Source: Candidatus Pacearchaeota archaeon
GTDB taxonomy: Archaea > Nanoarchaeota > Nanoarchaeia > Pacearchaeales > GW2011-AR1
Length of the DNA: 14,469 nucleotides
NCBI GenBank assembly: GCA_002690445.1
Contig: NZER01000159.1
Span: 1-14,469, forward strand
Reading direction: 5' to 3'
Within the stretch, counting starts at the first letter, position 1. Every line of letters starts with the position of its first letter. A program made the translations under genes and the position numbers. Shown one piece after another: positions 1 through 3,699 of the stretch. The notes beneath the pieces were generated by a model. It worked only from the letters and a program-made list of their open reading frames with translations, ran no database searches and was not told the origin of the DNA.

Positions 1-419
1 GTAAAAGATTCACCCCTGCTGCACTCCGTAGAGCTAGGAATAGTGTCTCAGATTCCTTCTCCGGGCAACTCCGCTAAGAGCCCGTACTGATCATAGCCTT
101 GGTAGGCAGTTACCCCACCAACAAGCTAATCAGCCGCAGCCCCATCCTTAGGCTTGAGCAATTCGCTTTTTCAAGAGATAATATAAAAACTATCTAACGA
201 AAATGCAAATTGTGAAAAGAGTTTCAGAGTAAAATCTTTCCAGATATAAACTCCTATCAGGTGTTAGCCTCAGTTTCCCGAGGTTATCCCTGACCTAAGG
301 GTAGGTTAGCTACGTGTTACTGAGCAGTTCGCCTTCCTTTAATCTTTCGAAAAAAGAAAAAACTTGCATGGGTAAGCTCAAACCAAACAGCAGCAGCCTC
401 CAGCAGGATAAACTGGAAT
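1..419 (-). rRNA. 16S ribosomal RNA, 5' part (partial)
   Basis: The reverse complement of this stretch reads as the 5' domain of an archaeal 16S rRNA. It begins near base 419 with ATTCCAGTTTATCCTGCTGG, the counterpart of the archaeal ATTCCGGTTGATCCTGCCGG start. It continues through a GAACTGCTCAGTAACACG-like block (around 319-335), GGATGGGGCTGCGGCTGATTAG (around 125-146), and ends at the window edge in GCAGCAGGGGTGAATC, near E. coli position 370. The 3' two thirds lie beyond base 1. The V2 region (about 156-240) carries a long A+T-rich hairpin also found elsewhere in this window. The first 20 bases differ at three positions from the usual archaeal primer site. The gene identity is certain; the exact 5' end is good to a few bases. 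Confidence 0.97.
156..212 (-). repeat. Hairpin repeat, copy inside 16S V2
   Basis: Two arms, 156-174 and 199-212, can pair to form a hairpin in the variable V2 helix of the 16S rRNA. The left arm GAGCAATTCGCTTTTTCAA is identical, 19 of 19, to bases 3186-3204. The right arm GAAAATGCAAATTG is identical, 14 of 14, to 3226-3239. A third relative at 8971-9020 also shares part of the loop (AAACTATC). These matches are read by eye directly from the sequence. A variable rRNA helix normally has no reason to match intergenic DNA. Confidence 0.7.
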
Positions 420-726
420 TTAACTACTGTAAATAACATAACATTAGCTTGCAAACATTAAAGAATAAACATTTACAATTTACAAGATCTATCCGAATAC
501 TTAACTAATTATAAATAATAATTAGAAAGATTTATGACGGTTAATACAACTAGAACTGGTCTACATCATACCTTATACAAGATAAGACACTCATTCTAGC
601 TCCAAAAATATGAATTGAAGCATTGGATAATCCCAATATTATTCTATCCATTTTACTATAATAAAGAAGAAATTTGGTTTTTAAATGTATCGGAGAAAAA
701 TAATTTATCGTCGTAATAATTTAGTG
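420..726. other. Region upstream of the 16S gene, no gene seen
   Basis: No open reading frame with a convincing start is seen on either strand. The stretch is very A+T-rich and should hold the rRNA promoter reading leftward. A TATA-like TTATTTATAATTA on the minus strand (about 503-515) is the best candidate core element, but several other AT runs compete with it. On the minus strand the bases near 599 down to 549 contain CTAGAA and TTCTAG arms around an inner CTTAT/ATAAG hairpin, a possible pre-rRNA leader structure. No tRNA is visible. Confidence 0.4.
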
Positions 727-1071
727 TTAATAAATGATTAGACCTATGAAAAGAGAAAAGAGATTTGCGAATAAAGAAAGAAAAAGAGATCTTTTGAGAT
801 TGAGGTTTAATAAACTAAAATAAATCACAGCTTCTATTAGAAAAATTAATATCTCTCCAATATAAAAATAGTAACTAACATTTATATAAGGAGGGAAAAC
901 AAACCATAAGTAAGGCAGCGTTAGAACAGATGCTATCACCGCCACCATAATAACTTTTAATGCTGAAAGTTTCTTCAATTTAAATATATATTTGGAGAAA
1001 AGAAAAACTATCGGTACTTCACTAACAAGTGTTAAAAGCAATGACAACAGGAATCTTGTTTCATATAACAT
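727..1071 (-). CDS. Small four-helix membrane protein, unknown function
   Basis: This 114-residue protein is almost entirely hydrophobic. Four likely membrane segments lie at about residues 5-27, 38-59, 66-88 and 93-113, joined by short loops with Lys and Arg (KYIFKLKK at 27-34, NLKRS at 91-95). There is no soluble domain and no recognisable family motif. It starts 3 bases after the stop of the secreted-protein gene at 1075-1878, so the two are very likely one transcript and this gene depends on the promoter upstream of 1878. The pairing suggests a shared envelope role, such as anchoring or export, but that is inference. The ATG at 1071 is the only sensible start. No pairing partner or catalytic residue can be named. 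Confidence 0.75.
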   Translation of the reverse strand: MLYETRFLLSLLLTLVSEVPIVFLFSKYIFKLKKLSALKVIMVAVIASVLTLPYLWFVFPPYINVSYYFYIGEILIFLIEAVIYFSLLNLNLKRSLFLSLFANLFSLFIGLIIY

Positions 1072-1074
1072 TTT

Positions 1075-1878
1075 CTAACAGCTTCCGCCGAATAATCTTT
1101 TGAAGAAACATGATATCTTACTCCAGAACCCCTTGGGTTTTGGAGGAGTATAATCCCATTCAGCATCATCTAAATCAAACCTTAATTCGCAAATTTGTTC
1201 ATAATAATCTTCACCAGACATTTTATTCTCTAAAATATTCTCACAGTTTTTCTTTGCTTCATTATAAACATAAAGCTCTTTGTCTGTCTCTGCCCAAACT
1301 GTGTCTCCCCAAGATGTTCCTTGTGCTGAAGGAGAAGTCCACATTCCGTCATCCCCCTTAGTCCAATTTCTTCCCATATAATCTTCTCTTGTAGTTCCAG
1401 CAGGTTGTTCAGAAGGATCAACAAAATCTGGTTTCACTAGATTGTTCAAACAAGATTGATATTCTTCATCTTCCTCAAGATTAATATCAATACAGTTTGT
1501 TGGAATTTCCTCTATATTTCTTATAATAAAAGTTCTTCCATCATCTGTCTTACCCTCCAATTCATAATAATCTATATGAACATAGTTTCTATAATAGTTT
1601 TCATAAATTTTGTCTCCATAACTATTATATGTTGCTGAGAATGAAAAAACAACTTCAGGCGTATAAGTTCCAGGTTCTTTCTCTGGATCAAAATCAGGAG
1701 ATCCTGGCATTCCTGTAGAATAACCATAACCCTTCACAGTAAAATCTATTTTTCCAGCATATTCCTGTCCATCTTGTTCAAAATAAACATTGCTTACTGT
1801 GGGGGAGATAACATCAGCACTAACTACCCCAATCAAAAACATCCCTACCAACATCACAATCAAATACGCTTTTTTCAT
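1075..1878 (-). CDS. Secreted protein with amphipathic Cys-containing C-terminal tail
   Basis: The 267-residue product starts with a typical signal peptide: MKK, a hydrophobic run to about residue 20, and a probable cleavage site after VVSA (A21). The mature part is rich in Tyr, Asp and Glu, with beta-type segments such as PEVVFSFSATYNS and a Trp/Gly-rich stretch near residues 170-195 (NWTKGDDGMW). It ends in a basic amphipathic tail after a PPKPK linker: GFWSKISCFFKRLFGGSC. That tail looks like a short anchor or sorting signal rather than part of a fold. No known domain is recognised. A TATA-like box (minus-strand AGTTTTATAAAG, 1899-1910) lies 21-32 bases upstream of the ATG, which fits leaderless transcription. 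The GGTGGAG just before the ATG is too close to act as a normal ribosome binding site. The gene leads a two-gene operon with the membrane protein at 727-1071. Confidence 0.8.
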   Translation of the reverse strand: MKKAYLIVMLVGMFLIGVVSADVISPTVSNVYFEQDGQEYAGKIDFTVKGYGYSTGMPGSPDFDPEKEPGTYTPEVVFSFSATYNSYGDKIYENYYRNYVHIDYYELEGKTDDGRTFIIRNIEEIPTNCIDINLEEDEEYQSCLNNLVKPDFVDPSEQPAGTTREDYMGRNWTKGDDGMWTSPSAQGTSWGDTVWAETDKELYVYNEAKKNCENILENKMSGEDYYEQICELRFDLDDAEWDYTPPKPKGFWSKISCFFKRLFGGSC

Positions 1879-1898
1879 AACTCCACCAACAAAACATA

Positions 1899-1910
1899 CT
1901 TTATAAAACT
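1899..1910 (-). promoter_or_regulatory. TATA-like box for the secreted-protein operon
   Basis: The minus-strand sequence AGTTTTATAAAG is centred about 26 bases upstream of the ATG at 1878. That is the distance expected for an archaeal TATA box driving a leaderless mRNA. Confidence 0.55.
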
Positions 1911-1936
1911 CACGATAACTTCAAATCTGTTTGAAC

Positions 1937-2203
1937 TCAACTACACATCCACGAACACTGATTATTATCCATCACCCAAGAACCAACACAAGCTATCTTT
2001 ACAATGTCATTTTCATCAGCCCACCTATCACAACATTCCTGAACATGCTCAAGACCCACCCCGCCGCACCCGCCCACCAAGCCGTCTCCATCTTCAATAA
2101 TCTTTTTTCTAAAATAACTCTCTCCAAGATATTTAAGAATAAAACCCCCAACTAAGATAATAGCAACCAATACAACCAAGACTAACAATCTCTTTTTACT
2201 CAT
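1937..2203 (-). CDS. Small anchored Cys-rich protein, unknown function
   Basis: The 88-residue product has a short basic N terminus (MSKKR), one hydrophobic segment (residues 6-25) and an outside domain with six cysteines in the pattern C-CC-C-C-C: GGCGG, QECCDRWADEN, KIACVGSW and NQCSWMC at the very end. Six cysteines in about 45 residues suggest three disulfides in an extracytoplasmic knot. The spacing CC-x-x-W...C-x-G-x-W...C-x-W-x-C looks like a defined small domain, but no family name can be given from sequence alone. A minus-strand TATA-like box (2223-2233) lies 20-30 bases upstream of the ATG, so the gene probably has its own promoter. It reads in the same direction as the secreted-protein operon 58 bases downstream. 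Confidence 0.72.
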   Translation of the reverse strand: MSKKRLLVLVVLVAIILVGGFILKYLGESYFRKKIIEDGDGLVGGCGGVGLEHVQECCDRWADENDIVKIACVGSWVMDNNQCSWMCS

Positions 2204-2268
2204 AATTTAAATAAGCAATCTAACTTTATAAATTCTTGTTAATCCCGCCCACCAAATTTAAAATTTAC

Positions 2269-2358
2269 AATCACCACTTTCTCCAACGTCGTAAAATGCT
2301 GAACAATCCATCTAAGAATTTGACACATTAATAAATTCCTCCTGAAAATTTTTCCTTG
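2269..2358. repeat. Direct repeat A, copy 1
   Basis: This copy aligns with 3085-3176 in the same orientation at roughly 85% identity by eye, with one 2-base gap. The longest exact block is ATAAATTCCTCCTGAAAATT running on to TTTCCTTG. The differences do not follow codon positions, so the conservation is not protein coding. The two copies flank the toxin-antitoxin pair. Copy 1 ends in AAAATTTTTCC / GGAAAAATTTT (2345-2355 and 2368-2378), a perfect 11-base inverted repeat with a 12-base loop. Confidence 0.75.
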
Positions 2359-2383
2359 ACAAAGGCTGGAAAAATTTTATTTC

Positions 2384-2420
2384 ACCCACCCCACCCAAAC
2401 CCCACCAAACCCACCCCCCA
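2384..2420 (-). other. G-quadruplex-capable tract (minus strand)
   Basis: On the minus strand this reads as runs of three to six G separated by one to a few bases (GGGGGGTGGGTTTGGTGGGG, then TTTGGGTGGGGTGGG). That meets the usual four-run G-quadruplex rule several times over. Whether it folds in the cell is unknown. Confidence 0.5.
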
Positions 2421-2464
2421 CTCGTCGCACCTAACGGTGCTCCTCGTTCCCACCCACAACAAAA

Positions 2465-2483
2465 AGGAAAACGGAGTTTTCCT
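2465..2483. terminator. Hairpin with T tract, possible minus-strand terminator
   Basis: AGGAAAAC and GTTTTCCT form a perfect 8-base stem around a 3-base loop. On the minus strand the stem is followed at once by TTTTTG, like an intrinsic terminator. It lies about 335 bases past the antitoxin stop, so it could end that transcript. Archaea rely mainly on T tracts without hairpins, so the call is tentative. Confidence 0.3.
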
Positions 2484-2540
2484 CTTTACTCCTTTCCTTT
2501 TTTATTCACCTGGACTTCCCCAACCTGATAAACCCAACAA

Positions 2541-2556
2541 TTTTTTAACTTAAAAA
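2541..2556 (+). promoter_or_regulatory. TATA-like region for the toxin gene
   Basis: TTTTTTAACTTAAAAA lies 14-29 bases before the toxin ATG at 2570. With the left part (2543-2550) as the TATA box, the spacing fits a leaderless transcript. It is only an A+T run, so the call is modest. Confidence 0.35.
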
Positions 2557-2569
2557 ACTAAACTAACCT

Positions 2570-2821
2570 ATGTATAAGTTAACCACAAGAAGTAAAAGAG
2601 CTGAAAAACAATTTTATCAATTCATTAATAAAAATTTCCCTGAAAAATTAGAAATACTAAAGAAAAATCCAAGGGGAAAATTAGGGGCCCACAAATTAAA
2701 AGGAAAATTAAATGATAAATGGAGTTGTTGGATTAGAAGAGATATAAGAATGATTTATGAAATAGATGATAAAAATAAGGAAATAGTTATCGTAGCAGTT
2801 GGTTCTCATAAAATTTATTAA
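2570..2821 (+). CDS. RelE/ParE-superfamily toxin (YafQ/HigB-like mRNA interferase)
   Basis: The 83-residue product has the RelE-type layout. A helical N-terminal part (residues 5-35) comes first, then NPRGKLGAHKLKGKL (about 34-48), matching the family's NP-G---L-G motif. Next is a strand with CWIRRDIRMIYEID (53-66) and the C-terminal VAVGSHKIY (75-83), whose GSH-x-Y end is typical of the RelE, YoeB and YafQ group. Such toxins cut mRNA on the ribosome; whether this one is an RNase or a ParE-like gyrase poison cannot be decided here. A RelB-like antitoxin lies on the opposite strand and the two genes share 4 bases at their stops. Most relBE systems are instead one operon with the antitoxin first. 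The start at 2570 fits both family length and the TATA spacing. Confidence 0.85.
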   Translation: MYKLTTRSKRAEKQFYQFINKNFPEKLEILKKNPRGKLGAHKLKGKLNDKWSCWIRRDIRMIYEIDDKNKEIVIVAVGSHKIY

Positions 2822-2970
2822 TAATCAAGTTCCCAGGTTTTCACACCTTTCGCCTTTGCTTCATCACTTTCCTCAATTGCTTCAATCATTTCAGAATTTC
2901 TTAATATCCCAACTGTTTTCAAAAGTTCTTCATATTCTTGTGTTGGTATTGTCACCATTTTTTGTTCCAT
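2818..2970 (-). CDS. Small RelB-like antitoxin, convergent with the toxin
   Basis: This 50-residue product is MEQKMVTIPTQEYEELLKTV, then GILRNSEMIEAIEESDEAKA and KGVKTWELDY. It matches the style of archaeal RelB-type antitoxins: a short VTIP strand, EYEELL, a helix with an L-x-N-S-E-M-I-E-A-I-E-E-S pattern, and an acidic tail with a Trp that would wrap the toxin. ATG at 2970 has a minus-strand TATA-like ACTTATAAAG (2991-3000) 21-30 bases upstream, so it likely makes its own leaderless mRNA. A second ATG four codons in (2958) is possible. Its stop overlaps the toxin stop (2818-2821), making the genes tail to tail with independent promoters. The family is assigned from sequence style and the neighbouring RelE gene. 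Confidence 0.75.
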   Translation of the reverse strand: MEQKMVTIPTQEYEELLKTVGILRNSEMIEAIEESDEAKAKGVKTWELDY

Positions 2971-2990
2971 ATAAAATGAATACTATCTAT

Positions 2991-3000
2991 CTTTATAAGT
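2991..3000 (-). promoter_or_regulatory. TATA-like box for the antitoxin gene
   Basis: Minus-strand ACTTATAAAG lies 21-30 bases before the ATG at 2970. This supports an independent leaderless transcript for the antitoxin. Confidence 0.55.
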
Positions 3001-3084
3001 TTTTAGTTTTATTCCTTACACCTCAACACCAAACCCCTCGCTCCGAAACTGGCTTCATCAAGTTTCTTCACCACCCAAATTTAT

Positions 3085-3176
3085 AATCACCAAAATCTCC
3101 CTAACGTCGTAAAATACTAAACAAGCTATCTAGGAATTTGCTACATTCATAAATTCCTCCTGAAAATTTTTCCTTG
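3085..3176. repeat. Direct repeat A, copy 2
   Basis: This is the second copy of the repeat at 2269-2358, in the same orientation and about 85% identical by eye. It continues directly into the nested hairpin at 3162-3257, whereas copy 1 has only a short loop at the matching point. An AGGAGG-like motif on the minus strand is kept in both copies, but the short frame behind it is broken by stops in this copy. Confidence 0.75.
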
Positions 3177-3257
3177 TGGAAGGCCGAGCAATTCGCTTTT
3201 TCAACAAATTAGATATAGGATAATTGAAAATGCAAATTGCGAGTAGGAAAAATTTTC
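3162..3257. repeat. Nested inverted repeat with 16S-like inner hairpin
   Basis: The outer arms GAAAATTTTTCCT (3162-3174) and AGGAAAAATTTTC (3245-3257) are a perfect 13-base inverted repeat. Inside it, GCAATTCGCTTTTTCAA (3188-3204) and TTGAAAATGCAAATTGC (3224-3240) pair at 15 of 17 positions around a 19-base loop. One of the two plus-strand mismatches becomes a G-U pair if the minus strand is transcribed, which fits a minus-strand RNA. The inner arms match the 16S V2 hairpin exactly over 19 and 14 bases. The element starts 45 bases past the stop of the gene at 3302-3505. Confidence 0.75.
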
Positions 3258-3274
3258 TTCTATTCCTTATAATT

Positions 3275-3304
3275 GACATGTAGTATCTTAGGATTTTAGA
3301 ATTA
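3275..3304 (-). repeat. 3' tag shared with the gene at 6467, copy 1
   Basis: The stop codon and following 27 bases of the gene at 3302-3505 read on the minus strand TAATTCTAAAATCCTAAGAT and on to ACATGTC. This matches 6440-6469 at 26 of 30 positions, and both copies begin exactly at a TAA stop codon. The two upstream proteins are not similar, so the shared block looks like a 3' untranslated element. Confidence 0.65.
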
Positions 3305-3505
3305 TTCTACTACCTTCACTCTCACTTCGAATTCTTTATCTCTTAAATCTTTATTATTTCTATATATCAAATCAACCATTTTTCTAGCATTTCTCATTGT
3401 AGAAACATTGTCAGGAAAAGGTTCTTCTGATTGATCCACCAATGGAAGTCTCTCTACTAAATCTTTTTCCCCTGGTTTATATGCGAAACGATATGTTCTT
3501 TTCAT
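3302..3505 (-). CDS. Small charged protein, unknown function
   Basis: The 67-residue product is hydrophilic and highly charged, with no membrane segment or cysteine. It begins MKRTYRFAYKPGEKD, has an acidic middle (VDQSEEPFPDN), a predicted helix (about 36-53, TMRNARKMVDLIYRNNKD) and a final strand (EFEVRVKVVE). It does not resemble any family I can name. Support for a real gene comes from the ATG with a TATA-like GTTTTTAAAC 21-30 bases upstream (3526-3535) and from the shared 3' tag directly after its stop. A DNA-binding or antitoxin-like role is conceivable for its size but nothing in the sequence shows it. Confidence 0.65.
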   Translation of the reverse strand: MKRTYRFAYKPGEKDLVERLPLVDQSEEPFPDNVSTMRNARKMVDLIYRNNKDLRDKEFEVRVKVVE

Positions 3506-3600
3506 ATCAATTTAAGAAATAAATCGTTTAAAAACGTTTCTATTGTAACTACTCTAAAATTAAACTAGTACCACCCACAAATTATCCTTCACTCAGACTT

Positions 3601-3655
3601 CCCCACCACCCCACCCCCACAAAAAACTCACCCCCCCCAACCCCCGCCCCGCCGT
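3601..3655 (-). other. G-quadruplex-capable tract past the ATPase gene
   Basis: Read on the minus strand this begins about 45 bases after the ATPase stop and contains long G runs (GGCGGGGCGGGGGTTGGGGG, then more runs after a T-rich spacer, including GGGGGTGGGGTGGTGGGG). Two independent four-run sets are possible. In the ATPase mRNA it would lie in the 3' untranslated region. Confidence 0.5.
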
Positions 3656-3699
3656 TCGTTTTTTGTTCAACTCCAAAAGCTAGCAACCTCCCACGTTAA

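Larger units (their letters stand above)
2204..2569. other. Gene-free stretch with repeat copy 1 and C-rich tract
   Basis: No real gene is seen. Reading frames here are low-complexity Pro, Thr and His runs. From left to right it holds the TATA-like box of the 88-residue gene (2223-2233), copy 1 of the direct repeat (2269-2358) with its small inverted repeat (2345-2378), a C-rich tract (2384-2420), a GCACC-TAAC-GGTGC hairpin (2427-2440), a second hairpin (2465-2483) and the toxin promoter (about 2541-2556). Confidence 0.6.
2971..3301. other. Gene-free stretch with repeat copy 2 and nested hairpin
   Basis: No gene is supported. The stretch holds the antitoxin promoter (2991-3000), copy 2 of the direct repeat (3085-3176), a large nested inverted repeat (3162-3257) containing the 16S-like hairpin, and most of the 30-base 3' tag of the gene at 3302-3505. 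Frames through 2990-3086 are low complexity and are not called. Confidence 0.6.

Noticed and set aside
2239..2328. A 29-residue frame on the minus strand in repeat copy 1 with AGGAGG 9 bases upstream of its ATG
   Set aside because: Copy 2 has in-frame stops at matching positions and the differences show no codon pattern, so the conserved feature is the DNA or RNA, not a peptide.
2356..2553. Plus-strand reading frame over the C-rich tract
   Set aside because: The product is low-complexity Pro, Thr and His, driven by C runs, with no promoter or ribosome binding site.
2269..3176. Integron-like cassette with repeat A as attC sites
   Set aside because: The repeats lack a clear pair of RYYYAAC and GTTRRRY core sites, and no integrase is in the window. 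CCTAACG-like bits occur but are not placed at the repeat ends.
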